This document shows positions 8,806-18,136 of a stretch of DNA of 64,000 nucleotides, one piece after another. The DNA is from Pseudoalteromonas sp. N1230-9. GTDB lineage: Bacteria; Pseudomonadota; Gammaproteobacteria; Enterobacterales; Alteromonadaceae. The stretch covers positions 310,001 through 374,000 of the forward strand of contig NZ_CP090420.1 of assembly GCF_032716425.1 (NCBI RefSeq), read 5' to 3'. How positions within the stretch are numbered: the first letter of the stretch is position 1; each line of letters starts with the position of its first letter. The position numbers and the translations under genes are program-made. The notes below the pieces were generated by a model, which was not told the origin of the DNA, did not search any database, and saw only the letters and a list, made by a program, of their open reading frames with translations.

Positions 8806-9849
8806 ATGGATATTGGCGCACTGCGTGGCACCGAAGCTTTACGAAATAATGTTCTTAAATGGATGGGATTTTGTTTGGGGATCCTTGCAAGTATTTTTGC
8901 CCTTCTTAATCTTTTTATTAACGACTTTTATCTACTCGGTATTTTAGAAGTTGGTTTTGCGGCTTTTTGTTTTTATATTTACTGGTATACACGTAAGCAC
9001 ACTGGTCAATTGTGGCAATCGCTTACTTTGTCTGTTTTCCTAACTGTCTTAATCACAATAGGTACTTATTTCAGTAATATAAAGAGTTTGTTGTTCATTT
9101 GGACGTGCTCGTTACCAATTTTGTTTTACCTATTGCTAGGTAAACAATATGGCGTTGTTTTTTCGCTTATAGTGGCAGTTGTTCAAGCATTAATTCTCGG
9201 TACTAAGCAGAGCTTAGAGCCTTTGAATACGGTTAACTTTCTACTTAATTTTTCGTTTACCTATATTAGTATCTGGGCAGTGTCTCATACCTTTGAAAAT
9301 AGTCGGGCAGAGTACGGAAAACGGCTTGAAAATTTAGCACTTTTAGACCCACTTACAGGGGCTGGTAACCGTTTAGCAATGACTCACTACTTTGAAGTGG
9401 ATTTGGCTGATAAACCTGGCACATATGTATTAATGATCGACATTGATTATTTTAAAAAAATAAACGATCAGTTTGGTCATGGAGTTGGTGACCGCGTTTT
9501 AATTAATGTAACGGCTTTTTTTGCTGAGCAAATCAATAAAAACGTTATTTTCCGCATCGGCGGAGAAGAATTTGCTATATTCCTTTCCCATAGTGATCCG
9601 CAAAGCGCCTATGAGTTTGCGGACATGCTTAGGGAGAATTTATCAACGACGATTCACACTATTGATGAACAAGCGATAAACTTAACAATCAGTATTGGCG
9701 TTGCTTGCTATATGCCAAATCAAACGCTTAAAAACTTTATAAAACGTGCAGATGATGCGCTTTACCAAGCAAAAAAACAGGGGCGAAACAGGGTAGTAAC
9801 AGCCTATGAGTTAAATCAACAAGTGCTTAAGTGTGATAAAGCGAGTTAA
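8806..9849 (+). CDS. Membrane diguanylate cyclase (GGDEF)
   Basis: Predicted cyclic di-GMP synthase of 347 residues. The first 170 or so residues hold about six membrane segments as a sensory or anchoring region. A GGDEF domain follows, with LDPLTGAGNRLAM at its start and the active-site loop RIGGEEFAIF at about 250, with metal-binding Asp in MIDIDYFKKIND. The position of the inhibitory I-site (RxxD) reads INKN, so product inhibition through that site is probably absent. The start at 8806 is chosen because GAG lies about 7 nt upstream; an in-frame ATG at 8794 adds four residues. It ends 4 bp before the convergent LysR gene. Confidence 0.9.
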   Translation: MDIGALRGTEALRNNVLKWMGFCLGILASIFALLNLFINDFYLLGILEVGFAAFCFYIYWYTRKHTGQLWQSLTLSVFLTVLITIGTYFSNIKSLLFIWTCSLPILFYLLLGKQYGVVFSLIVAVVQALILGTKQSLEPLNTVNFLLNFSFTYISIWAVSHTFENSRAEYGKRLENLALLDPLTGAGNRLAMTHYFEVDLADKPGTYVLMIDIDYFKKINDQFGHGVGDRVLINVTAFFAEQINKNVIFRIGGEEFAIFLSHSDPQSAYEFADMLRENLSTTIHTIDEQAINLTISIGVACYMPNQTLKNFIKRADDALYQAKKQGRNRVVTAYELNQQVLKCDKAS

Positions 9850-9853
9850 GATA

Positions 9854-10804
9854 CTACGCACTGCCTTTGTACATGCTATCAAACTCTGGAATATTCGCTT
9901 CCCATATAGGGATATCTTTACCGATGAATTCACGCATCGCATCAAAGAATAACCGCGTTCTTACTGGTAAATCTCTGTGCGGATAAACCGCGTATACTGC
10001 GCTGTAATCGAGTAATTCCATATCGGTTAAAATAGGCACTAAGTCACCACGTTTTACTTCATCATCAAGAATAAACGCTGGTGCAAGAACATAAGCATTG
10101 CCTGAAATTGCCTTCATAAGAAGTACTTCGGCATCGTTAGCGCGAAAAACACTTTTAATGTTTTGCTCAACAACATCGCCTTTGGCATCACGATAGCGAA
10201 TTCCAATAATGCGTTTACTTGGGCTCGAATAACTGGCAGCAGGCAGGTCTTTTAAATCTTCAACATGTTTTGGCATGCCGTAGGTTTCAATAAATTCCGG
10301 TGAGGCTAGTAGTAACATCCGGTTGCGGGCAATTTTACGAGCTATAAATGACGAGTCTTTTGGTTCGCCAACACGAAATGCCAAATCATAGCCTTCTGAC
10401 ACTAAATCAATCAGTCTGTCGTCTAAACGAAGCTCTACTTCAACTTGCGGAAAGCGTTTTTGAAAGTCATTAATTACTGGCTGAATATACCGTTTACCAA
10501 TAATACTTGATGAGGTAATTTTTAATGTACCACGAGGTTCTTGATGATAATTCTCAGCAAGTCTTACTGTATCTGATAACAAATCTCTGAGTTCGGCTGC
10601 TTTTTTTACCATTTCAGCACCCGCGGCAGTCAATGAAAAAGAGCGCGTTGTACGATTGAGTAAGCGCACCCCTAATTCATCTTCAAGGCGGCTAATTTGT
10701 TTTGATATGACCGAGCGGTCTATATTCCTAGACTCTGCTGCTTTAGCAAATGAGCCTCGTTCAATCACTTCAAGCAACATTAATAAGCGGCTGGTGGTAT
10801 CCAT
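9854..10804 (-). CDS. LysR-family regulator next to RND pump
   Basis: LysR-type transcriptional regulator of 316 residues: N-terminal winged helix-turn-helix (RGSFAKAAESRNIDRSVISKQ, shown in two parts: RGSFAKAAE and RSVISKQISRLEDELG), a linker helix, and a periplasmic-binding-protein-like effector domain from about 90. It is transcribed divergently from the RND pump operon with a 118-bp shared region containing a palindrome, the standard geometry for a LysR activator of its neighbour. By analogy with MexT controlling mexEF-oprN it may activate the pump, but the effector is unknown. Confidence 0.9.
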   Translation of the reverse strand: MDTTSRLLMLLEVIERGSFAKAAESRNIDRSVISKQISRLEDELGVRLLNRTTRSFSLTAAGAEMVKKAAELRDLLSDTVRLAENYHQEPRGTLKITSSSIIGKRYIQPVINDFQKRFPQVEVELRLDDRLIDLVSEGYDLAFRVGEPKDSSFIARKIARNRMLLLASPEFIETYGMPKHVEDLKDLPAASYSSPSKRIIGIRYRDAKGDVVEQNIKSVFRANDAEVLLMKAISGNAYVLAPAFILDDEVKRGDLVPILTDMELLDYSAVYAVYPHRDLPVRTRLFFDAMREFIGKDIPIWEANIPEFDSMYKGSA

Positions 10805-10827
10805 AGTAGTTCCTTAAACTTTATTGG

Positions 10828-10840
10828 TGCCATTCTGGCA
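10828..10840. promoter_or_regulatory. Palindrome between lysR and pump operon
   Basis: TGCCATTCTGGCA is a perfect 5-bp dyad with a 3-nt centre in the lysR/pump divergent region, followed by a looser dyad ATTC-N10-GAAT. It is a candidate LysR binding site; assignment rests on position only. Confidence 0.4.
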
Positions 10841-10922
10841 TTAATGAATTTAAAAATCTATCGTTTTTATCCGCTAATTAGTTCCGTAACATTGTCTCCA
10901 ATCTATTAACAGGAGAGTCGTG

Positions 10923-12089
10923 ATGAACAAATCTATTCTTGCAGTGGCGGTGACCATTGCGAGCTTAACGCTTGCAGGGTGTGGTACAGAAGCCAACCAA
11001 GCAGCCCAGCAACAACATTTACAACCCATTGACGTAGCAAAAGTACTTGTTAAGCCAGTGCAAAATTGGCACACCTATACAACGCGTTTAGAAGCGCCAC
11101 AAGAAGTTGCACTTATGCCGCGTGTTTCGGGTGTTATTGATAAAATTAATTTTAAAGAAGGCGACAGCGTGAAAGAGGGTGATTTGCTTTTCACCCTTGA
11201 TGCACGTCCTTTTGCAGCTGTGGTTGATAGCCTAAAAGCACAAATCGAAAGTGCTAAGGCAGCACTTGAGCAAGCTAAAAGTGAAGCCAAACGCGCGGAG
11301 CGCTTAACAGAGCGTAAAGCGATTTCAACTGAGCAAGCTGAATCTCGTAAATCAACGCTTAGACAACGCGAAGCGCAGTTGCTAGCACTACAGGCCGAGC
11401 TTACAGCTGCTGAACTTGATTTAGCATTCACCCAAGTGCGTTCACCCATTGATGGCGTTGTATCGCGTGCGAATATCACCAAAGGTAACAACGTACTTGC
11501 TGGTCAAAGTGTGTTAACAAGCATTGTGTCAAACCAGCAAATGTATGCTTATTTTGATATTGATGAGCGCACGTGGAACCAGTCATTTGCTGATGTAACA
11601 GCGCAAAGTGAACAAGCAGTTGTGATGCAAAAAGTGGGTGAAACCAGCTTTAACTTCAATGGCAAAATCAACTTCATAGATAACCAAATCAACCAAACTA
11701 CCGGTACTCTTCGTGTACGTGCTGTGTTCGAAAACGATGAACAACAACTGCGTGCGGGTTCATTCGCTCGCATTAAGCTTGCAGCAGATAAAGTCAGTGA
11801 AAAAGTCATCGTGCCTGAACGCGCTATAGGAACAGACTTAAAGAACCGCTTTGTACTCACTGTGGGTGAGGGCAATGTTCTTGAATACAAATTAGTGACA
11901 GTAGGTGAGCGTTACGGCAGCTTACGAGCAATTACATCGGGTCTAAACGAAAGCGATGTGATTGCTGTGAATGGTCCTGCGCGTGTTGGCCCTGGTATGC
12001 CAATTTCACCAAACACAGTAACCATTAATAGCGATGGTATTGCGTTCACTCTTTCAAATAATCATTCAGATTTGGTTGCAAAACAGTAG
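10923..12089 (+). CDS. RND efflux periplasmic adaptor, MexE-like
   Basis: Membrane fusion lipoprotein of 388 residues that bridges an RND pump to its outer-membrane channel. It has a lipoprotein signal with lipobox LAGC, an N-terminal lipoyl half (VSGVIDKINFKEGDSVKEG), a long alpha-hairpin rich in Ala/Gln/Glu (about 95-160), the second lipoyl half (RSPIDGVVSR) and beta-barrel and membrane-proximal domains. The start is ATG at 10923, with AGGAG upstream at 10911; a GTG immediately before it is probably not used. First gene of the pump operon, 6 bp before the permease. Confidence 0.92.
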   Translation: MNKSILAVAVTIASLTLAGCGTEANQAAQQQHLQPIDVAKVLVKPVQNWHTYTTRLEAPQEVALMPRVSGVIDKINFKEGDSVKEGDLLFTLDARPFAAVVDSLKAQIESAKAALEQAKSEAKRAERLTERKAISTEQAESRKSTLRQREAQLLALQAELTAAELDLAFTQVRSPIDGVVSRANITKGNNVLAGQSVLTSIVSNQQMYAYFDIDERTWNQSFADVTAQSEQAVVMQKVGETSFNFNGKINFIDNQINQTTGTLRVRAVFENDEQQLRAGSFARIKLAADKVSEKVIVPERAIGTDLKNRFVLTVGEGNVLEYKLVTVGERYGSLRAITSGLNESDVIAVNGPARVGPGMPISPNTVTINSDGIAFTLSNNHSDLVAKQ

Positions 12090-12095
12090 GGCAAA

Positions 12096-15000
12096 ATGAA
12101 ATTTTCACACTTTTTTATCCAGCGACCCATCTTTGCAGCGATGCTGTCGCTTATTTTTCTCATCGCAGGGGCAATCTCGTTATTTCAATTGCCAGTGAGT
12201 GAGTACCCTGAAGTGGTGCCGCCAACAGTTGTTGTAACGGCAAGTTACCCAGGTGCAAACCCGACGGTGATAGCTGAAACAGTGGCAACGCCGCTTGAGC
12301 AAGAAATCAATGGTACAGAAAACATGTTGTATATGTTTTCGCAAGCAACCAGTGATGGCCGTATGACGTTAACGGTAACCTTTGCGTTAGGCACTGATTT
12401 AGACCGCGCACAAGTACAAGTGCAAAACCGTGTAAATAGTGCACTACCACGCTTACCACAAGAAGTTCAGCGTTTAGGTGTTGTAGCAGAAAAATCATCA
12501 CCAGATTTAACCATGGTGGTGCATTTGTACTCGCCTGAAAAAACGCATGATACAACTTACTTAGCGAACTATGCTGATTTGTATATCAAAGACCAAATTG
12601 CACGCCTTCCTGGGGTGGGTGATGTACGTATGTTTGGTGGTGGTCAATACTCAATGCGGGTATGGCTTAACCCAGATGCGCTATCGGCACGCGATTTAAC
12701 AGCAATGGATGTAGTAAATGCATTACGCGCGCAAAACCAACAGGTTGCTGCGGGGAGTTTAGGTGCGCAACCTACCTCGAAAAGTAATCAATTTCAAATT
12801 TTGATGAATGTAAAAGGGCGCTTAAGCTCACAAGAAGAGTTTGAAAATGTGATCATCAAAGTGGGTGAGCAAGGTCAGCTTACACGCCTAAGTGATGTTG
12901 CACGCCTTGAATTAGGTCAAGACACCTATGCGCTAAGAGCAATGTTAGATGGTCAACCAGCTCTTGCAATGCCGGTATTCCAACGTCCGGGTTCTAATGC
13001 GATTGAGTTGTCTGATCAAGTACGTGAAACGATGAAAGTATTATCAAAAGACTTTCCGGCAGGTGTTGAATACGACATTGTTTATGATCCAACTATTTTC
13101 GTACGTGGCTCTATTGATGCTGTTATCAAAACGCTACTTGAAGCAATTGCATTAGTGGTAATCGTTGTCGTGGTGTTTTTACAAACATGGCGTGCATCGG
13201 TAATCCCACTGATTGCAGTACCGGTATCTTTGATTGGTACGTTTGCAGTTATGCAATGGCTGGGTGTATCGATTAATACCTTATCGTTATTCGGCTTGGT
13301 TCTTGCCATTGGTATTGTTGTTGATGATGCCATTGTTGTAGTTGAAAACGTTGAGCGTAATATCGAGCAAGGCTTATCACCACTAGAAGCCACTCGTGTT
13401 GCGATGACAGAAGTAACAGGACCAATTATCGCCATTGCACTCGTACTGTGTGCGGTATTTATTCCTACTGCTTTCATTACAGGTTTATCTGGTCAGTTTT
13501 ATAAGCAATTTGCGTTAACTATTACAATTTCAACGGTTATCTCAGCATTTAACTCGTTAACATTATCGCCTGCGTTATCGGCGTTATTATTAAAAGGTCA
13601 TGATGCAAAACCAGACCGTTTAACGAAGTTATTAAACCGTGTATTCGGTAATTGGCTGTTTAAACCTTTTAACCGCTTGTTTGATAAAGGCGCCAATGGC
13701 TACGAAAAGCTGGTGCAAAAACTGATTCGTATGAGTGTGATTGTATTAGTTGCCTATGTTGCACTTGTTGGTGGTACAGTTAAATTGTTTGATGCTGTAC
13801 CAGGTGGCTTTATTCCACAGCAAGATAAGCAATATTTAGTGGCTGTAGCACAGTTGCCTGATGCGGCAAGCTTAGACAGAACCCAAGAAGTCGTGCAAGA
13901 AATGGAAAAAATTGCATTGCAAGTACCGGGTGTTGCAAACACAGTATCGTTCCCTGGTTTATCGGTGAATGGTTTCACTAATAGTCCTAATAGCGGCATT
14001 GTATTTACTCCGCTTGCCCCTTTTGAAGAGCGTCAAGACCCGAGTATGTCAGCAATGGCGATTGCGGCGCAGTTAAATCAAAAGTTTGCCAGTATTGATG
14101 AAGCATTTGTTGCGGTATTTCCGCCACCGCCAATTCAGGGTTTAGGAACAACAGGTGGCTTTAAACTGCAAATTGAAGACCGTGCTAACAAAGGTTTTGA
14201 AGCACTCTTTAACAGCTTACAAGCAACCATTAATAAAGCGCAGCAAGACCCAGCATTAATGGGGCTTTACTCAAGCTTTAGAATTCAAGTGCCACAAATG
14301 GATATCGATATCGACCGTGAGCAAGCGCTTATTCAAGGTATTCCACTTGATGAAGTATTCAATGCCTTACAAGTGTACTTAGGTTCTATGTACGTAAATG
14401 ACTTTAACTTATTTGGTCGTACTTATCAGGTTAATGCACAAGCTGATGCTGACTACCGCCAAGATCCTGAGCAAATTTTGAATCTTAAAGTCCGTAACCG
14501 CATGGGTGAGATGGTGCCATTAGGCTCTGTATTAACGGTCACACCAACAACAGGTCCAGATCGTGTAATGCATTATAACGGTTATCCTACAGCTGAATTA
14601 AATGGTAGCCCAGCGCCAGGTTATAGCTCTGACCAAGCGCAACATGCGATAGAAGCAATCCTTGCAGAGACATTACCAAATGGTATTGAGTTTGAGTGGA
14701 CAGAAGTAACTTATCAGCAAATATTAGCGGGTAATACCATGGTGTATGTTTTCCCACTTGTTGTATTGCTTGTGTTTATGGTGCTTGCTGCGCAATACGA
14801 GAGCTTAAGATTACCACTGGCTATTATTTTGATTGTGCCTATGACGATTTTCTCGGCCTTGTTAGGTGTGTGGTTTGTTGGTGATGACAACAACATCTTC
14901 ACGCAAATCGCATTAATCGTACTGGTTGCACTAGCAAGTAAGAACGCCATCTTGATGGTTGAGTTTGCACGAGATCAGCATAAAACGGGAATGTCTCACC

Positions 15001-15242
15001 TTGAAGCCATAATTAAAGCGTGTCGCTTACGACTTCGCCCAATTTTAATGACGTCAATAGCCTTTACGGCAGGTGTTGTACCCCTTGTTTTAGCAACAGG
15101 TGCTGGTGCTGAGATGCGTCATGCTATGGGTAACGCAGTGTTCTCAGGCATGATTGGTGTAACTGTGTTTGGCTTATTGTTCACCCCGGTATTTTATATG
15201 TTAGTAACTAAAAAATCGCAGAAGGAGCAACACGATGCATAA
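12096..15242 (+). CDS. RND efflux permease, MexF-like
   Basis: HAE-1 family proton-driven drug efflux permease of 1048 residues, the normal full length. It begins FSHFFIQRPIFAAMLSL, has two large periplasmic loops and about twelve membrane helices, and carries the proton-relay Asp pair in TM4 ([14 protein letters not shown], about 407-408) and the later ASKNAILMVEFA motif. Substrates are inferred to be hydrophobic or amphiphilic drugs and electrophiles. It overlaps the outer-membrane channel gene by 8 nt. The gene order adaptor-permease-channel behind a divergent lysR gene resembles mexEF-oprN rather than acrAB. Confidence 0.94.
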   Translation: MKFSHFFIQRPIFAAMLSLIFLIAGAISLFQLPVSEYPEVVPPTVVVTASYPGANPTVIAETVATPLEQEINGTENMLYMFSQATSDGRMTLTVTFALGTDLDRAQVQVQNRVNSALPRLPQEVQRLGVVAEKSSPDLTMVVHLYSPEKTHDTTYLANYADLYIKDQIARLPGVGDVRMFGGGQYSMRVWLNPDALSARDLTAMDVVNALRAQNQQVAAGSLGAQPTSKSNQFQILMNVKGRLSSQEEFENVIIKVGEQGQLTRLSDVARLELGQDTYALRAMLDGQPALAMPVFQRPGSNAIELSDQVRETMKVLSKDFPAGVEYDIVYDPTIFVRGSIDAVIKTLLEAIALVVIVVVVFLQTWRASVIPLIAVPVSLIGTFAVMQWLGVSINTLSLFGLVLAIGIVVDDAIVVVENVERNIEQGLSPLEATRVAMTEVTGPIIAIALVLCAVFIPTAFITGLSGQFYKQFALTITISTVISAFNSLTLSPALSALLLKGHDAKPDRLTKLLNRVFGNWLFKPFNRLFDKGANGYEKLVQKLIRMSVIVLVAYVALVGGTVKLFDAVPGGFIPQQDKQYLVAVAQLPDAASLDRTQEVVQEMEKIALQVPGVANTVSFPGLSVNGFTNSPNSGIVFTPLAPFEERQDPSMSAMAIAAQLNQKFASIDEAFVAVFPPPPIQGLGTTGGFKLQIEDRANKGFEALFNSLQATINKAQQDPALMGLYSSFRIQVPQMDIDIDREQALIQGIPLDEVFNALQVYLGSMYVNDFNLFGRTYQVNAQADADYRQDPEQILNLKVRNRMGEMVPLGSVLTVTPTTGPDRVMHYNGYPTAELNGSPAPGYSSDQAQHAIEAILAETLPNGIEFEWTEVTYQQILAGNTMVYVFPLVVLLVFMVLAAQYESLRLPLAIILIVPMTIFSALLGVWFVGDDNNIFTQIALIVLVALASKNAILMVEFARDQHKTGMSHLEAIIKACRLRLRPILMTSIAFTAGVVPLVLATGAGAEMRHAMGNAVFSGMIGVTVFGLLFTPVFYMLVTKKSQKEQHDA

Positions 15243-16641
15243 GCCTCTTCATGAACTCTTTAAACACGGCAAACTGGTTAGTGCAATGCTGTTAGCCGGA
15301 GCACTGGCTGGCTGCGCACAAAGCGTCGATATGCAAGCGCAGCAAGTGAGCCTGACACAATTTGTTAGAAATACACAAATTGGTGAACAAAACCAAGGTG
15401 CGAGCGAAAATAACTGGTGGCGCCGTTTAGATTCAGCGCAGTTAAACAATTTAGTGACTGATGCATTAGCTATGAATCACGATTTAAAAACCAGTCAACT
15501 TCAACTTGATGCAGCCATTGCCCGTTTAGGTGCAGCCCGTGCGGATTATTATCCGCAGGGCAGCCTAAGTGTAGGCGCAGAGCGCAGCAGTTTAGATGGC
15601 GCAATTACGCGCCAATCAAACGCTGGTGTTAACGTAAACTGGCAGCTTGATTTGTTTGGTCGTATTACAGCGTTAGTCGATGCTGCTAATGCGGGGGCAC
15701 TCAACCAAGCAGAGCAGCTCAGAGCATTACAGGTTGAAGTGGTTTCAGCTGTGGTGCAAGGCTATGTGAGCTATCAAGGTAATGTGCAAAAGCAAGCGAT
15801 TATTGAGATGCAAATCGAGGCACTCGAGCAAAGTATTGATGTGCTCAAAGCGCGAGTAGAGGAGGGGGTTGCGAATGAGCTTGACCTTAACCGCACACTT
15901 GCGCAGTTAAAGCAGCAACAAGCGCTTATTCCTGAGCTTAGTTACTTGCAATATCGCGATTTGGCAACCCTTGCGGTGCTAACAGGGCGACTGGCAAGTG
16001 ACATATCATTGATAGAAGAGCCTGAGTTATTAAGCCACGAATTTAGCGTGTCGTTTAATAAAGCCAGTGAAGCAATGGCACTGAGACCCGATATCACCAG
16101 TGCCTTGTATCAGTTTAGTCAGGCTTATTCACTGAGTGTTGCAGCTTCCAAAGCGTTACTGCCCGATATTAGTCTGGCAGGGTTTGCAGGCGTAGTGAGC
16201 TTAACTAGCAATGGTTTAGAAGATACCGTGCAACAATGGCAAGTGACACCAAAAGTTGAATGGTCATTGCTGAGTTATCCTGCATTATTAGCTCAACGTG
16301 ATGCGCAGCAATTTTTAAGTGAAGCGGCTTATAGCGATTACCAAAGTAAAGTGTTAAAAGCGATAAGCGACAGTGAACTTACGCTGCAAAGGTTAGTCAA
16401 ACAAAGTGAGCAGTTAAACTTCGCTGACGAGCGTTTTAATTATGCGAATAAAGCATTTGGTCAAGCACAAGCAATGTACGAAGAAGGGCAAATTCCTTAC
16501 TTAGAGTTGTTAGATGCTCGACAGGATGTTTTAATAGCGCAAGAAAATGCTGTTGATTCAACAATTGCTTCATTACAGGCCAAAGTGAGCGCTTATCAAG
16601 CGTTTAATGGTCGCTGGAGCTTTGAACTAAACAACCTTTAA
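15235..16641 (+). CDS. RND outer-membrane channel lipoprotein, OprN/OprM-like
   Basis: TolC-like outer-membrane efflux protein of 468 residues. It has a lipoprotein signal with LAGC lipobox, the NWWRRLDSAQLNNLV start typical of NodT/OprM proteins, and two copies of the helical efflux domain (about 65-250 and 265-460), including LDLFGRI and a C-terminal LELLDARQDVL motif. AGGAGC precedes the ATG and lies inside the end of the permease gene, so translation is coupled. It completes a self-contained tripartite pump. It is followed 13 bp later by the reductase gene, probably on the same transcript. Confidence 0.92.
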   Translation: MHKPLHELFKHGKLVSAMLLAGALAGCAQSVDMQAQQVSLTQFVRNTQIGEQNQGASENNWWRRLDSAQLNNLVTDALAMNHDLKTSQLQLDAAIARLGAARADYYPQGSLSVGAERSSLDGAITRQSNAGVNVNWQLDLFGRITALVDAANAGALNQAEQLRALQVEVVSAVVQGYVSYQGNVQKQAIIEMQIEALEQSIDVLKARVEEGVANELDLNRTLAQLKQQQALIPELSYLQYRDLATLAVLTGRLASDISLIEEPELLSHEFSVSFNKASEAMALRPDITSALYQFSQAYSLSVAASKALLPDISLAGFAGVVSLTSNGLEDTVQQWQVTPKVEWSLLSYPALLAQRDAQQFLSEAAYSDYQSKVLKAISDSELTLQRLVKQSEQLNFADERFNYANKAFGQAQAMYEEGQIPYLELLDARQDVLIAQENAVDSTIASLQAKVSAYQAFNGRWSFELNNL

Positions 16642-16654
16642 CCCAGAGTATTAA

Positions 16655-17677
16655 ATGTCACATATTCAACAAAACACTGATCTTCCTTCAACAATGCGCG
16701 CACTAGCACTGCTTGAGCCTAATGACGCTATTGCGTTATCGGAGTTATCTGTGCCAGTCCCTTGCCCTGAAGGCAACGAACTTTTGATCAGAGTTGAATA
16801 TGTGGGTTTAAACCATGGGGATGCTAACTTTGCAAAGCAGGGGTTTTGCAAGTGGAGTTATCCCCATATACTTGGTCATGATGCTGTGGGTGTTGTGATT
16901 CATGCCAATAAAGGTGTGTTTCCTGGCGTAGGCGCACGTGTTGTGTGGCACGCTAGCCTTGGCGACCAAGGTGTATTATCTGAATACACAACAGTGCCAA
17001 ACTATGCAGTGTCGGTTGTGCCAGATAACGTCTCACCGTGCGATGCCGCAACCTTACCTTGTTCAGGTATGACGGCATTAATTGCCCTTGATAAGTTGCA
17101 GCTAAGCGAAGGGGATTCACTGTTTATTGATGCAGGCGCAGGTGGTGTAGGTCAGTTTGCTATTCAATTTGCTAAGCAACGTGGGGCAACAGTGTTTACC
17201 ACTGCCAGCAAACACAATCATAAGTTACTTAAGCAATTAGGTGCTGATGTGGTGTTTGATTACAAAGACCTAAAACTTGAAGATAAAATTCGTCGTGAGC
17301 TTGGCCCCCAAGGTTTTGATGCCGTGCTTGACTGTATTGGTGGCGATACCACCATTCGTAACGTTGAGTTAATGCGTTTTTGTGGCCACATTGCATGTTT
17401 AAATGAACTACCTAAATTTGAACAAGAGCTCATGTTTAGGCGTGCACCTAACATTGGCATTGTATCGTTAGGTGGTGCGTGGCTTGCAAATAGCTTATGT
17501 GCTCAGCAAAGGCTGAGTTTTATGGGTAATTTATTACTTGATAATGCAGCCAGAGGCGAGATCAAATTGCCGCAAATTCATGCTGTAGATTTTACCGCTG
17601 AAGCTGTTTCAGCTGCATTAAATAAACAACTTGCTGGTGGCTTAACGGGCAAACAAGTTGTACAAGTCAGTGGTTAA
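16655..17677 (+). CDS. Medium-chain dehydrogenase/quinone reductase
   Basis: Zinc-independent medium-chain reductase of 340 residues, NAD(P)H-dependent. It has a GroES-like N-terminal half (YVGLNHGDANFAKQG, ILGHDAVGVV), then a Rossmann fold with the nucleotide motif GAGGVGQFAIQFAK (about 160). The structural zinc Cys cluster of alcohol dehydrogenases is absent, favouring a quinone or enone reductase. It sits directly after the RND pump. This recalls MexS, the reductase linked to mexEF-oprN in Pseudomonas, whose family is thought to handle reactive carbonyl or quinone metabolites. The parallel is inference from context; substrate unknown. Confidence 0.82.
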   Translation: MSHIQQNTDLPSTMRALALLEPNDAIALSELSVPVPCPEGNELLIRVEYVGLNHGDANFAKQGFCKWSYPHILGHDAVGVVIHANKGVFPGVGARVVWHASLGDQGVLSEYTTVPNYAVSVVPDNVSPCDAATLPCSGMTALIALDKLQLSEGDSLFIDAGAGGVGQFAIQFAKQRGATVFTTASKHNHKLLKQLGADVVFDYKDLKLEDKIRRELGPQGFDAVLDCIGGDTTIRNVELMRFCGHIACLNELPKFEQELMFRRAPNIGIVSLGGAWLANSLCAQQRLSFMGNLLLDNAARGEIKLPQIHAVDFTAEAVSAALNKQLAGGLTGKQVVQVSG

Positions 17678-17679
17678 GT

Positions 17680-18078
17680 TTGCAAACGAGCAGCCCAATT
17701 ATCTTGTTTGATGGTCAGTGCAACCTGTGCCATTTTTGTGTGCGCTTTATTCTTCGCTTTGATAAGCAAATAACCTTTAAGTTATGCCCCATGCAAAGTG
17801 ATAAAGGTGAACGTTTATTAAAGGCGCATCAAGTTGACGAACCACTTTCCTCAATGTTAGTGATTGATAAAAACCAGCTTTATAAACAAAGTGATGCTGT
17901 GTTATTTATTGCCACTAAATTAGGTTTTCCATTTTCCCTTGCTAAAGTGTTTTATCTAACCCCAAAAGGCTTGCGTGATCGTTTTTATGATTGGGTTGGT
18001 CGTAACCGATACCGATTTTTTGGAAAACAAGCACAGTGCAGGTTGCTGACAGAAAAACAAAAACAGCATTTTCTATAA
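17680..18078 (+). CDS. DCC1-like thiol-disulfide protein (DUF393)
   Basis: Small protein of 132 residues of the DCC family, named for the N-terminal DGxCxxC motif (here FDGQCNLCHFCVRF, about 11-22), with later RDRFYDWVGRNRYRFFGK typical of the family. A thioredoxin-like redox role is proposed for the family but not proven. Starts at TTG only 2 nt after the stop of the reductase gene; no ATG or GTG precedes the motif, so the TTG start with translational coupling is the best reading. Its place behind the pump and reductase suggests a shared stress-response transcript. Confidence 0.78.
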   Translation: MQTSSPIILFDGQCNLCHFCVRFILRFDKQITFKLCPMQSDKGERLLKAHQVDEPLSSMLVIDKNQLYKQSDAVLFIATKLGFPFSLAKVFYLTPKGLRDRFYDWVGRNRYRFFGKQAQCRLLTEKQKQHFL

Positions 18079-18136
18079 ACTTTTTATTTAAAGCTTGCTA
18101 TTGTCGTTATTGGGAACGAACAACAATAACAAAAAA

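Noticed and set aside
13082..13477. Antisense frame of 131 codons in the MexF-like permease
   Set aside because: Shadow frame, Thr/Ser-rich, opposite to a conserved membrane segment.
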